From NCBI RefSeq assembly GCF_029267015.1, contig NZ_JARIEA010000071.1, positions 62,001 through 126,000 of the forward strand: DNA of 64,000 nucleotides, in the 5' to 3' direction. Both the position numbers and the translations under genes were made by a program. Origin of the DNA: Sporosarcina ureae. Its GTDB lineage: Bacteria > Bacillota > Bacilli > Bacillales_A > Planococcaceae. How positions within the stretch are numbered: the stretch's first letter is position 1; every line of letters starts with the position of its first letter. This document shows positions 25,933-34,257 of this stretch, in pieces. The notes under the pieces were generated by a model. That model searched no databases, had not been told where the DNA came from, and saw only the letters and a list, made by a program, of their open reading frames with translations.

Positions 25933-26844
25933 ATGACGAAAGAAGCCCATATTGTTTCGAGTACTAGTCAAAGCCGCTCGGCATCTACCTTCTTCTCGGA
26001 TATTAAATCATTAGTTAAAGGACCTGTCCTAATTGCGAATATCTTTCCGGTTTTTGTAGGGTTTTGGTTGGCGTTGTATTTTTCAGGCATGTCACTCGCA
26101 CAAAACTGGGGTGTATTCCTACTCACCATGATAGGTAGCACTTTTCTTGTTGCAGGTGCTCTTGTAATGAACAACTGGTTTGATTCTGATATCGATACAG
26201 TGATGGAGAGAACAAAAAACCGTCCTACTGTGACAGGTAATTTCGCTTTGAAGACTGTGTTGAATATTGGTTTGGTATTATCGGGAATTGGAATGTTATT
26301 ATTAGTATTCACTACGTTTGAAGCAGCAATTTATGCATTTATTGGATGGTTTACTTATGTAATACCCTATACTATGTGGTCTAAACGCAAGTACACATTG
26401 AATACAGTGATTGGTAGTGTATCGGGTGCTGTTACTCCTATCATTGGATGGGCAGCTATTATGTCAGCGGATCATATTGTACCTATTGTATTGGTGGCAA
26501 TATTATTCATTTGGCAAATGCCGCATACATTTGCAATTGCTATGAAGAAATACAATGACTATAGCGCTGCGAATGTTGCGATGCTCCCTGTTGTTTACGG
26601 CTTTGCTTTTACAAAGCGTCAAATGCTTTATTATGTATTATGTCTCTTGCCATTACCGTTCCTCTTAACAATGTTCGGTACTACCTTCATTGTCATCGCT
26701 ACATTGATGAATATTGGATATATTGCAGCTAGCATTTACGGTTTCTATGCAAAAGATGATTATAAATGGGCTAACTTTATGTTCTTATACTCAGTCAATT
26801 ACATGACGTTATTGTTCGGTATGATGATTCTTTGGACGTTTTGA
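25933..26844 (+). CDS. ctaB: protoheme IX farnesyltransferase (heme O synthase)
   Basis: Attaches a farnesyl chain to heme B to make heme O for terminal oxidases. 303 residues, UbiA superfamily, about eight to nine membrane helices. The prenyl-diphosphate motif NNWFDSDIDTVMERTKNRP is at about residues 79-97, and WQMPHTFAIAMKKYNDY is also typical. ATG at 25933 has AAAGGAG about 11 bases upstream; the TTG at 25900 lies before that site. In many Bacilli ctaB heads ctaBCDEF, but here it stands alone with a terminator right after it. Confidence 0.93.
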   Translation: MTKEAHIVSSTSQSRSASTFFSDIKSLVKGPVLIANIFPVFVGFWLALYFSGMSLAQNWGVFLLTMIGSTFLVAGALVMNNWFDSDIDTVMERTKNRPTVTGNFALKTVLNIGLVLSGIGMLLLVFTTFEAAIYAFIGWFTYVIPYTMWSKRKYTLNTVIGSVSGAVTPIIGWAAIMSADHIVPIVLVAILFIWQMPHTFAIAMKKYNDYSAANVAMLPVVYGFAFTKRQMLYYVLCLLPLPFLLTMFGTTFIVIATLMNIGYIAASIYGFYAKDDYKWANFMFLYSVNYMTLLFGMMILWTF

Positions 26845-26853
26845 TAAATACAG

Positions 26854-26894
26854 AAAAGACTTCCTTTCACAGTGTGAAACGGAAGTCTTTTTTT
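26854..26894 (+). terminator. terminator of ctaB
   Basis: The stem AAGACTTCC with GGAAGTCTT has an inner TTTCAC/GTGAAA extension and is followed by a T-run. Confidence 0.9.
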
Positions 26895-26976
26895 ATGTTA
26901 GAATTATTGAGAAGTTTGAAAAATCAGCAATAACTATTAGACGCTATGATGGAATTCACACTAGGGGGGCGCTTTA

Positions 26977-28104
26977 ATGAAAGAGCAAGTACAGTTGCTA
27001 AAGCCAAAATTAGACGAAGTGTTTGCGCATTTACATAAGCATCCGGAAGTCAGTTGGAAAGAAACAGAAACAACACGTTATTTGAAAGAATTTCTTGAGC
27101 GTGAAGGATTCAATGTCAATTTGTTTAACGGAATTACAGGTTTGTCTGTCACAATTGGTGAAGGCAAGCCGGTAGTCGGATTACGTGTAGATATCGATGC
27201 GCTGTGGCAAGAAGTGGACGGCGTATATCAAGCAAATCACTCATGCGGTCATGACGGACATATGACGATGGGTATTGGTGCACTGCTAATGGCGAAAGAA
27301 CGTGGGATTCCTGAAAAAGGTACATTGAAAGTATTTTTTCAACCGGCAGAGGAAAAAGGAAAAGGTGCATTAGCTGTAGTTGATCAGGGGATTATTGATG
27401 ATATTGAGTACTTGTTCGGCGTTCATGTGCGTGCAGCGGATGAAATGAATGACGGTTGCTCCGCGGCCTCTTTACGTCATGGGGCGGCAAAGATGGTAAA
27501 TGGTATCATAAAAGGAACCGAAGCGCATGGCGCGCGTCCTCACCAAGGGAAAAATGCGATTGAAGTAGGCGCATCACTAGTCAGTGGATTGCAGTCCATT
27601 CATTGTGATCCGATTATTTCTCACACGGCGAAAATGACGATGTTCCAGGCCGGAGGAGAATCCGCAAACATTATTCCAGGCAATGCGAAGTTTAGTTTAG
27701 ACTTGCGAGCACAAGAGAATAAAGTAATGGATGAGTTATATCAGCATGTAGAACGTGTCATTTCAGCAGTGGCTGCGCAATATGATGTAGTTATTGATTA
27801 TGATGTAATGGCGGAAATGGTAGCTGCGGAAGTGGATGCTGAAGCGGAAGAATTGATGTACCAAGCAATTGTCAGTGTAGTGGGAGAAGACAAAGCTACT
27901 CGTACCGTTGTCACACCAGGTGGGGAAGATTTCCACTTTTATTCTGTACAGCGTCCTACTGTCAAAAGCACTATGCTCGGTTTAGGATGTGGCTTAACAC
28001 CAGGACTTCACCATCCGCATATGACATTCAATCAAGACGCGCTAGCAACAGGAGTTGAAATCTTAACGACTGCTTTAGAATTAACGTTTCAATCAAAAAA
28101 GTAG
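26977..28104 (+). CDS. M20-family amidohydrolase (AmhX-like), probable N-acyl amino acid hydrolase
   Basis: A 375-residue cytosolic metal-dependent deacylase. M20 metal ligands are visible in GLRVDIDALWQ, in NHSCGHDGHM, in the catalytic PAEEKGKGA (about residue 127) and in GGEDFHFY. It resembles Bacillus AmhX. In this operon it likely removes a succinyl or other acyl group from N-acyl-L-amino acids made by the racemase downstream (inference from context). ATG follows an AGGGGGGCG site. The next gene starts 11 bases after its stop. Confidence 0.88.
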   Translation: MKEQVQLLKPKLDEVFAHLHKHPEVSWKETETTRYLKEFLEREGFNVNLFNGITGLSVTIGEGKPVVGLRVDIDALWQEVDGVYQANHSCGHDGHMTMGIGALLMAKERGIPEKGTLKVFFQPAEEKGKGALAVVDQGIIDDIEYLFGVHVRAADEMNDGCSAASLRHGAAKMVNGIIKGTEAHGARPHQGKNAIEVGASLVSGLQSIHCDPIISHTAKMTMFQAGGESANIIPGNAKFSLDLRAQENKVMDELYQHVERVISAVAAQYDVVIDYDVMAEMVAAEVDAEAEELMYQAIVSVVGEDKATRTVVTPGGEDFHFYSVQRPTVKSTMLGLGCGLTPGLHHPHMTFNQDALATGVEILTTALELTFQSKK

Positions 28105-28115
28105 AAGGTGATGTC

Positions 28116-28958
28116 ATGACCCTGGATATTAAAATTAGAAAAGTGACCGAACTTGAAGACTTGTATGCGATGCAAAAACTCGAGAAGAAAATCTGGGGAA
28201 TGGAGCCTATCCCTGTCCATCAAACAATAACTGCTGTCAAAAATGGCGGGTTAATTGTCGGGGCATTTCTAAAAGAGCAAATGGTCGGTTATTCCTACAG
28301 TTTTACAGGTTATACAGAAGGACAGGTATACCTATGCTCTCATATGCTGGCAGTAGACAAAGAATTTCAGATGATGGGAATTGGAAAGCTGTTGAAAGAC
28401 GAACAACTTCGTCTTGCACGGGAAATGGGATACAGGCTAATAGTCTGGACATTTGATCCCCTCGAAAGTCGCAACGCCTATCTGAATACTTCCAAGCTAT
28501 ATGGAGTGTGCTATGACTATATAGTGGATTGTTATGGCAAAATGGATGATGGGCTGAACAAAGGTTTGCCAACCGACCGCTTCCAAGTAGCTTGGTGGAT
28601 TGATAGTGTGCGTGTCATGAGTAAATGGCAGCCCGATCTACAATACAGTCGTCCTTTTGAGACTAATGTAGACAACGATTCATTTCCTATCTTACGCATG
28701 CCTGATACAAATAAATGGCTACTGGCAGAAGAAATAGAAGTGCCTGTGCCGAAGAATATACAATTGATAAAGCAGAAAAAACCAGAACTAGCCTATGAAT
28801 GGCGAATAAAGACGAGAACCATATTTCGACAACTGTGTGAGGAAGGATTTGCTTTGATTGATGTATGTAGAACTGAAGACACGGTGGCATACTATCGATT
28901 CTGCAAGCGATCTATCATACCGTTGCCTAATCAAAGGAGCTTATCTAATGAGAATTAA
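28116..28958 (+). CDS. GNAT-family acyltransferase, probable amino acid N-succinyltransferase
   Basis: 280 residues. An N-terminal GNAT domain with the acyl-CoA pyrophosphate loop MMGIGKLLKDEQLRLAREMGYRLIVWTFDPLESRNAYLN is followed by a C-terminal extension. This GNAT type is found beside N-succinylamino-acid racemases and has been linked to succinylation of D-amino acids in Geobacillus. ATG at 28116 lies 5-6 bases after AGAAGGTG. Its 3' end overlaps the racemase gene by 11 bp. Role assigned from family and context. Confidence 0.82.
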   Translation: MTLDIKIRKVTELEDLYAMQKLEKKIWGMEPIPVHQTITAVKNGGLIVGAFLKEQMVGYSYSFTGYTEGQVYLCSHMLAVDKEFQMMGIGKLLKDEQLRLAREMGYRLIVWTFDPLESRNAYLNTSKLYGVCYDYIVDCYGKMDDGLNKGLPTDRFQVAWWIDSVRVMSKWQPDLQYSRPFETNVDNDSFPILRMPDTNKWLLAEEIEVPVPKNIQLIKQKKPELAYEWRIKTRTIFRQLCEEGFALIDVCRTEDTVAYYRFCKRSIIPLPNQRSLSNEN

Positions 28959-30060
28959 TTCGGTTACATTACGCAGAATAAATATGATGATGAAACATCC
29001 ATTTACAACGAGTTTTGGAACGATGCAGCAGAAAGATTTCCTGCTAGCAACTGTAACGGACGAGGACGGACACGAGGGATGGGGGGAGTCTGTCGCATTC
29101 ACAGCACCTTGGTATAGTGAAGAAACGACGGAAACAACGATTCATATGCTCCGTGACTTCTTAATACCTGCCGTACTTGGTAAGTCTATTGAACATCCTG
29201 ATGAAGTAACCGGATTATTTGGACATATACGTAAAAATAATATGGCTAAAGCAACAATTGAAGGAGCTATTTGGGATGCGTATGCCAAGCATCATCATAT
29301 GACGTTAGCCGCTGCACTCGGTGGAAAGCGCGAGCGCATCGAAGTAGGAATCAGTATCGGCATTGAAGAAAATGTAGAAGATTTACTAGCGAATATCAAA
29401 AACTTCATCGATGAAGGATATAAGCGTATTAAAGTAAAGATTAAACCCGGAAAAGACATAGAAGTCCTCAAGGCTGTCCGTGAAGTGTATCCGGATGTCC
29501 CTTTGATGGCAGATGCAAACTCCGCTTATACGTTAGATGATGTAGAGTTGTTAAAGGAATTAGATCAGTTCAATTTGATGATGATAGAGCAACCGCTTGC
29601 ATCAGATGATATTATCGATCACGCAACGCTACAAAAACAAATTAACACCCCAATTTGTCTTGACGAAAGTATTCATTCACTTGAAGATACTCGGAAAGCA
29701 ATCGAGATGGGTAGTTGCAAAATTATTAATGTGAAAGTCGGTAGAGTGGGTGGACTGACAGAAGCGAAGAAAATCCATGATTATTGTGCAGAAAAAGGAA
29801 TTGACGTTTGGTGTGGTGGCATGTTGGAATCGGGTATTGGACGTGCACAAAATGTAGCATTGACGACCCTTCCAAACTTCACTTTACCTGGTGATACAGC
29901 AGGATCTTCACGTTACTGGGAACAGGATATCATTTCGCCTGAAGTAGTTGCTGAGAACGGCTATATCACCGTTCCGACTGACGATGGAATCGGCTATTCG
30001 CCTAATATGAATGCCATTGAAAAATTCACAGTTGATAAGTGGGTATTTACGGCTGAATAA
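28948..30060 (+). CDS. o-succinylbenzoate synthase / N-succinylamino acid racemase (enolase superfamily)
   Basis: 370 residues, MenC-like. Catalytic lysines appear in KRIKVKIKPGK (K-x-K) and IINVKVGRVGG. Metal ligands appear in LMADANSAY, MIEQPL and CLDESIH. ATG at 28948 has AAAGGAG 8 bases upstream, so the long N-terminal extension from 28858 is not used. Its place after an M20 hydrolase and a GNAT, not in a men cluster, argues for the racemase role that converts N-succinyl-D- to L-amino acids. Sequence alone cannot separate the two activities. Confidence 0.87.
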   Translation: MRINSVTLRRINMMMKHPFTTSFGTMQQKDFLLATVTDEDGHEGWGESVAFTAPWYSEETTETTIHMLRDFLIPAVLGKSIEHPDEVTGLFGHIRKNNMAKATIEGAIWDAYAKHHHMTLAAALGGKRERIEVGISIGIEENVEDLLANIKNFIDEGYKRIKVKIKPGKDIEVLKAVREVYPDVPLMADANSAYTLDDVELLKELDQFNLMMIEQPLASDDIIDHATLQKQINTPICLDESIHSLEDTRKAIEMGSCKIINVKVGRVGGLTEAKKIHDYCAEKGIDVWCGGMLESGIGRAQNVALTTLPNFTLPGDTAGSSRYWEQDIISPEVVAENGYITVPTDDGIGYSPNMNAIEKFTVDKWVFTAE

Positions 30061-30118
30061 ATATTCAGTATTGTCAATTTCGGAATATGTATGCTAGACT
30101 CTTAATTAATCGAATATG

Positions 30119-30262
30119 TTTCCTTCGGGGCAGGGCGTAATTCCCTACCGACGGTGATGAGCTAACAAGCTCTTAGTCCGTGACCCGGATGCTTTGTATA
30201 AAGCAGAAGGTGGATTTGGTGAAACTCCAAAGCCGACAGTTAAAGTCTGGATGAGAGAAGGA
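30119..30262 (+). ncRNA. FMN riboswitch (RFN element)
   Basis: A canonical aptamer: CTTCGGGGCAGGG at the 5' end, AATTCCCTACCGACGGTGAT, then TTAGTCCGTGACCC, then GGTGAAACTCC and CCGACAGTTAAAGTCTGGATG, closed by GAGAGAAG. It senses flavin mononucleotide and shuts the rib operon through the terminator at 30331-30364. Confidence 0.97.
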
Positions 30263-30330
30263 ACAGTGCGTATATACTACATGTAATGGTTTTTTCATTG
30301 CTACGTATAACGTTTATTTTGTTATGGTTA

Positions 30331-30364
30331 CAAGCCCCGCATAAAATATTGCGGGGCTTTTTGT
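30331..30364 (+). terminator. FMN riboswitch terminator
   Basis: AAGCCCCGC, 10-base loop, GCGGGGCTT, then TTTT. It lies between the aptamer and ribD and is the expression platform. Confidence 0.92.
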
Positions 30365-30411
30365 ATGTAGAATTGTCACTAGAGGAATACCGTAAGTTGG
30401 AGTGTTGCAGA

Positions 30412-31500
30412 GTGAATCAGGAGTATATGGAAATGGCCTTACAACTCGCAGAGAACGTAGCAGGTCAAACCTCCCCCAATCCACCAGTAGGTGCGGTCTT
30501 AGTAAAAGACGGTAGAATCATTGGGATGGGAGCGCATTTAGAAGCGGGGGAGCGCCATGCGGAACGCGTAGCGCTAGACATAGCGGGAGCAAGAGCAACA
30601 GGTGCTGATTTGTATGTAACACTTGAACCTTGTTCACACATTGGTAAAACCTCACCTTGTGCAAATGCCGTTATTCAAGCAGGTATCAAGCATGTCTATA
30701 TCGCCACAACGGATCCCAATCCGCTTGTCGCGGGTAAAGGTATAGCGAAACTGCTTGAAGCGGGAGTGGAAGTCACAGAAGGTCTATACAATGAACGCGC
30801 TAAAAAACTCTATGAACCATTTTTTCATTTTATTAAACATAAAACACCTCATGTGACAATGAAAACAGCTATGACGATAGACGGCAAGATTGCAACTTCA
30901 ACAGGAGATAGTAAATGGGTGACGAGTGAGCAAGCGCGACTCGATGTCCATCAACTTCGCCATACGCAAGATGCAATTTTAGTAGGCGTCCAAACGCTTC
31001 TTCACGATAATCCTCTTCTCACCACCAGACTGCCCCTAGGTGGAAAACATCCTATTCGAGTTATTTTAGATACATCTTTACGAACACCAGAGTTTAGTCA
31101 AGTTATTCAAAACGCAGAAGCACCGACATGGATCTTTTGTGGTAAATATGCAGAACTATCGCAAGAAAAGTTACTTAGAAAGCCGCACGTTCAGATCATT
31201 CGCATGCAGAAACCTCAGTTGATTGTAGAAGATATTTTATTAGAATTAGGAAAACGTGGAGTTATGACGTTACTAGTAGAAGGTGGCGCGGCCATTAATG
31301 CGTCATTCGTCAAAGCCCGTGCGGTGCAGAAAGTCATTTGTTATGTAGCGCCAAAGTTACTGGGTGGAACAGGATCTCTGACGCCAATTGGAGGACTTGA
31401 TCCACAATTGATGAATGATGCGTTTCCATTTGCATTTGAAAGTGTAGAAATGATTGGACCTGACATAAAAATCATTGCGGTACCGAAAGAGAGTGATTAA
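30412..31500 (+). CDS. ribD: bifunctional diaminohydroxyphosphoribosylaminopyrimidine deaminase / uracil reductase
   Basis: Second and third steps of riboflavin synthesis. 362 residues. The N-terminal zinc deaminase has GERHAERVALD and EPCSHIGKTSPC. The C-terminal NADPH reductase domain includes MTIDGKIATSTGDSKWVTSEQAR. The GTG start at 30412 (MNQEYMEMALQLAE) follows TTGGAGTG and matches RibD N-termini. The long upstream frame runs back through the riboswitch terminator and is not coding. First gene of ribD-ribE-ribBA-ribH. Confidence 0.95.
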   Translation: MNQEYMEMALQLAENVAGQTSPNPPVGAVLVKDGRIIGMGAHLEAGERHAERVALDIAGARATGADLYVTLEPCSHIGKTSPCANAVIQAGIKHVYIATTDPNPLVAGKGIAKLLEAGVEVTEGLYNERAKKLYEPFFHFIKHKTPHVTMKTAMTIDGKIATSTGDSKWVTSEQARLDVHQLRHTQDAILVGVQTLLHDNPLLTTRLPLGGKHPIRVILDTSLRTPEFSQVIQNAEAPTWIFCGKYAELSQEKLLRKPHVQIIRMQKPQLIVEDILLELGKRGVMTLLVEGGAAINASFVKARAVQKVICYVAPKLLGGTGSLTPIGGLDPQLMNDAFPFAFESVEMIGPDIKIIAVPKESD

Positions 31501-31503
31501 ACG

Positions 31504-32148
31504 ATGTTTACAGGAATAATCGAAGAGATCGGCTCGGTTAAACATATACAACCAGGTGCTCAGTCCATGACATTAACGATAGCTGCATCTGTTGTGTTGA
31601 CCTATGTAAGTATCGGCGACAGCATTGCGGTGAACGGTGTTTGCTTGACAGTCAAAAGCTTTACGAAAAATCAATTCGCGGCAGACGTTATGCCTGAAAC
31701 CGTAACCTCAACATCTTTACGGCAATTGACATCAGGAAGCCTTGTGAATCTAGAACGTGCCCTTGCTGCGAATGGCAGACTTGGCGGCCATTTTGTTACG
31801 GGACATGTAGATGGTGTAGCGACTATTCGTGACAAGCGAACAGTGGATAATGCATTATATATCCGCTTATCACTACCAGAAGGATATGGCCAATATTTGG
31901 TACATAAAGGCTCTATTTCATTGGATGGTACATCGTTAACAATCTTTGAAGTGAAAGATCCAGATATTACAATTTCTTTAATCCCGCATTCACAGGAAAT
32001 GACAGTCATTGCGAAAAAGAAAATAGGTGAGACGGTCAATTTCGAATGCGATATGCTCGCTAAATATGTTGAGAACATGCTGCAAAAAAGACAGGACAAT
32101 GGTCAAACGTTATCGAAAGACTTTTTACAACAACACGGATTTATGTGA
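31504..32148 (+). CDS. ribE: riboflavin synthase alpha chain
   Basis: Dismutates two 6,7-dimethyl-8-ribityllumazines to riboflavin. 214 residues as two lumazine-binding repeats. The first starts MFTGIIEEIGSV with SIAVNGVCLTV, and the second follows GHFVTGHVDGVA with GSISLDGTSLTI. It starts 3 bases after the ribD stop. Confidence 0.95.
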   Translation: MFTGIIEEIGSVKHIQPGAQSMTLTIAASVVLTYVSIGDSIAVNGVCLTVKSFTKNQFAADVMPETVTSTSLRQLTSGSLVNLERALAANGRLGGHFVTGHVDGVATIRDKRTVDNALYIRLSLPEGYGQYLVHKGSISLDGTSLTIFEVKDPDITISLIPHSQEMTVIAKKKIGETVNFECDMLAKYVENMLQKRQDNGQTLSKDFLQQHGFM

Positions 32149-32162
32149 AGGAGTGAATGAGG

Positions 32163-33356
32163 ATGTTTCATACAATCGAAGAAGCATTAGAAGACTTACG
32201 GCAAGGAAAAGTCGTCATCGTAGTGGATGATGAAGACCGAGAAAATGAAGGGGACTTCGTCGCGCTAGCTGATCAAGTCACACCAGAAATTATCAATTTC
32301 ATGGCAACGAAAGGTCGCGGTTTGATTTGTGTGCCGATTACGGAACAGAAAGCTACGCAACTGGGCTTATCCATGATGACTGATCATAATACGGATTCGC
32401 ACGGCACGGCATTTACAATCAGTGTCGACCATCAATCTACACATACAGGCATTAGCGCATTTGAACGAGCTGATACAATCGTTAAAATGATGGAGTCGAC
32501 TGCAACTTCAGGTGAATTCAAACGCCCTGGACATGTATTCCCTCTTATAGCGAAGTCAGGAGGTGTGCTTGAACGTACTGGACATACTGAAGCAGCTATA
32601 GATTTGGCGAGATTAGCGGGAAGTGCTTCGGCAGGGGTGATTTGCGAGATTATGAGTGAAGACGGAACAATGGCGCGTGTGCCTGAATTACGTCAAATGG
32701 CCGAAGAACTGGATTTGAAATTAATTACGATTCAGGATCTAATTCATTACCGTCTACAACGAGAGCAATTAGTAATTCGTGAAGCGGAAATTAAGTTGCC
32801 TACAGATTACGGAGAGTTCCGCATGGTTGGCTATACTGAAACGATGACAGGTAAAGAACATGTGGCGTTGGTAAAAGGGGACGTCACGACAGAAGAACCG
32901 GTTTTGGTAAGAGTTCATTCTGAATGTTTAACAGGCGACGTTTTTGGTTCTTGTCGCTGTGACTGCGGTCCGCAACTTCAAGCGGCGCTTTCTCAGATTG
33001 AAGAAGAAGGTCGGGGCGTATTGCTTTATATGCGCCAAGAGGGTAGAGGTATAGGCTTGATCAATAAACTGAAAGCCTATGAACTCCAAGAACAAGGTTT
33101 TGACACAGTAGAAGCGAATGAAAAGCTTGGATTTGTAGCGGATTTGCGCGATTACGGAATCGGTGCGCAAATTCTGCGAGAACTAGGTATTCGAGAAATG
33201 CGTCTGTTGACGAATAACCCGAAGAAAATTGCTGGTTTAAAAGGATATGAGTTGGAAGTGGTCGAACGTGTTCCAATTCAACTACCTTTTAATGAAGCGA
33301 ACGAAAAATACTTACACACAAAAGCGGAAAAATTAGGTCACTTATTAACTTTATAA
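32163..33356 (+). CDS. ribBA: 3,4-dihydroxy-2-butanone-4-phosphate synthase / GTP cyclohydrolase II
   Basis: Supplies both precursors of riboflavin. 397 residues. The RibB half (1-200) has [13 protein letters not shown] and the [23 protein letters not shown] segment. The RibA half has [21 protein letters not shown] with the zinc cysteines and [13 protein letters not shown] at 32163 sits 9 bases after AAGGAG; the ATG at 32157 is too close to that site. Confidence 0.96.
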   Translation: MFHTIEEALEDLRQGKVVIVVDDEDRENEGDFVALADQVTPEIINFMATKGRGLICVPITEQKATQLGLSMMTDHNTDSHGTAFTISVDHQSTHTGISAFERADTIVKMMESTATSGEFKRPGHVFPLIAKSGGVLERTGHTEAAIDLARLAGSASAGVICEIMSEDGTMARVPELRQMAEELDLKLITIQDLIHYRLQREQLVIREAEIKLPTDYGEFRMVGYTETMTGKEHVALVKGDVTTEEPVLVRVHSECLTGDVFGSCRCDCGPQLQAALSQIEEEGRGVLLYMRQEGRGIGLINKLKAYELQEQGFDTVEANEKLGFVADLRDYGIGAQILRELGIREMRLLTNNPKKIAGLKGYELEVVERVPIQLPFNEANEKYLHTKAEKLGHLLTL

Positions 33357-33368
33357 GGAGAGGTAAAA

Positions 33369-33836
33369 TTGGGTAATTTATTCGAAGGACATTTAGTAGG
33401 TACGGAGTTAAAAGTAGGAATTGTTGTAGGTCGATTCAATGAGTTCATCACCGGGAAGCTACTATCAGGTGCACAGGACGCATTCAAACGACATGGTGTA
33501 GATGAAGCGGACGTAGACGTAGCATGGGTACCAGGAGCATTTGAAATTTCGTTGATCGCGAAGAAAATGGCGGATTCTAAAAAGTATGATGCAGTCATTA
33601 CGCTCGGTACAGTAATCCGTGGCGCGACACCTCACTTTGACTTTGTCTGCAATGAAGTGGCAAAAGGTGTATCTCAAGCGGGTATGCAATCTGGGATCCC
33701 GGTGATCTTTGGTGTGCTAACGACGGATACGATTGAGCAGTCGATCGAGCGTGCAGGGACTAAGGCGGGTAACAAAGGCTGGGACGCAGCAGTGTCTGCT
33801 ATTGAGATGGCGAACTTAGCGAAGCAGTTTGACTGA
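33369..33836 (+). CDS. ribH: 6,7-dimethyl-8-ribityllumazine synthase
   Basis: Condenses the RibBA and RibD products to lumazine and forms icosahedral shells in Bacilli. 155 residues with [44 protein letters not shown] (catalytic His) and [11 protein letters not shown] start with AAGGAGAGG upstream. Last gene of the rib operon, with a terminator following. Confidence 0.96.
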   Translation: MGNLFEGHLVGTELKVGIVVGRFNEFITGKLLSGAQDAFKRHGVDEADVDVAWVPGAFEISLIAKKMADSKKYDAVITLGTVIRGATPHFDFVCNEVAKGVSQAGMQSGIPVIFGVLTTDTIEQSIERAGTKAGNKGWDAAVSAIEMANLAKQFD

Positions 33837-33851
33837 TTAGTGAGTAGAAAT

Positions 33852-33896
33852 AAAAGGATGCTCCCTGAAATGACTAACTTCAGGGAGTATCCTTTT
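33852..33896 (+). terminator. terminator of the rib operon
   Basis: An 18-bp near-perfect stem (AAAAGGATGCTCCCTGAA with TTCAGGGAGTATCCTTTT). Confidence 0.9.
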
Positions 33897-33906
33897 GCAT
33901 TGTTAA

Positions 33907-34175
33907 GTTTAAGAGCAAGAGTTTATTAATAGTGAGTGAGTTTGTGAGTACGAGGGGATGGAAGCTAGAGTGTCCAGCTTCCGCTCATAGAACACATTTA
34001 GCGCTCTATAGCACGCACAATCCGCTCTATCAGACGCCACGAGTGCTCATAGATTCATCTAAGTGATCATAGAACCTTCATAACCGCTCATAGCCTCTAA
34101 AGCTAAACATTAATCACAACCATAACCTTAATGCACAACAAAGAGTATCGCCCACTCGCATTGCAAGGGATTGGT
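33907..34175 (+). repeat. dispersed intergenic repeat, copy 2
   Basis: Nearly identical to 11407-11698 but with six instead of seven units (starts 33983, 34003, 34024, 34045, 34065, 34086; steps 20-21 bp). The same flanks are kept (GGAAGCT...AGCTTCC upstream, GGGATTGGT downstream). It lies between the rib terminator and the metE terminator, with no gene in the 420-bp gap. Confidence 0.85.
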
Positions 34176-34206
34176 TTTTAGGAGAGGTGACTTAAAAACC
34201 TTTAAA

Positions 34207-34246
34207 GAAAAAACTGTCTAAGAAACGAATATAGTTTCTTAGACAG
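34207..34246 (-). terminator. terminator of metE
   Basis: A 13-bp perfect stem CTGTCTAAGAAAC with GTTTCTTAGACAG, followed on the minus strand by TTTTTTC. Confidence 0.9.
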
Positions 34247-34257
34247 CTCTAAATTCA

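Noticed and set aside
30286..30411. N-terminal extension of ribD starting at 30286
   Set aside because: It would translate through the riboswitch terminator. GTG at 30412 has a ribosome site and matches known RibD N-termini.
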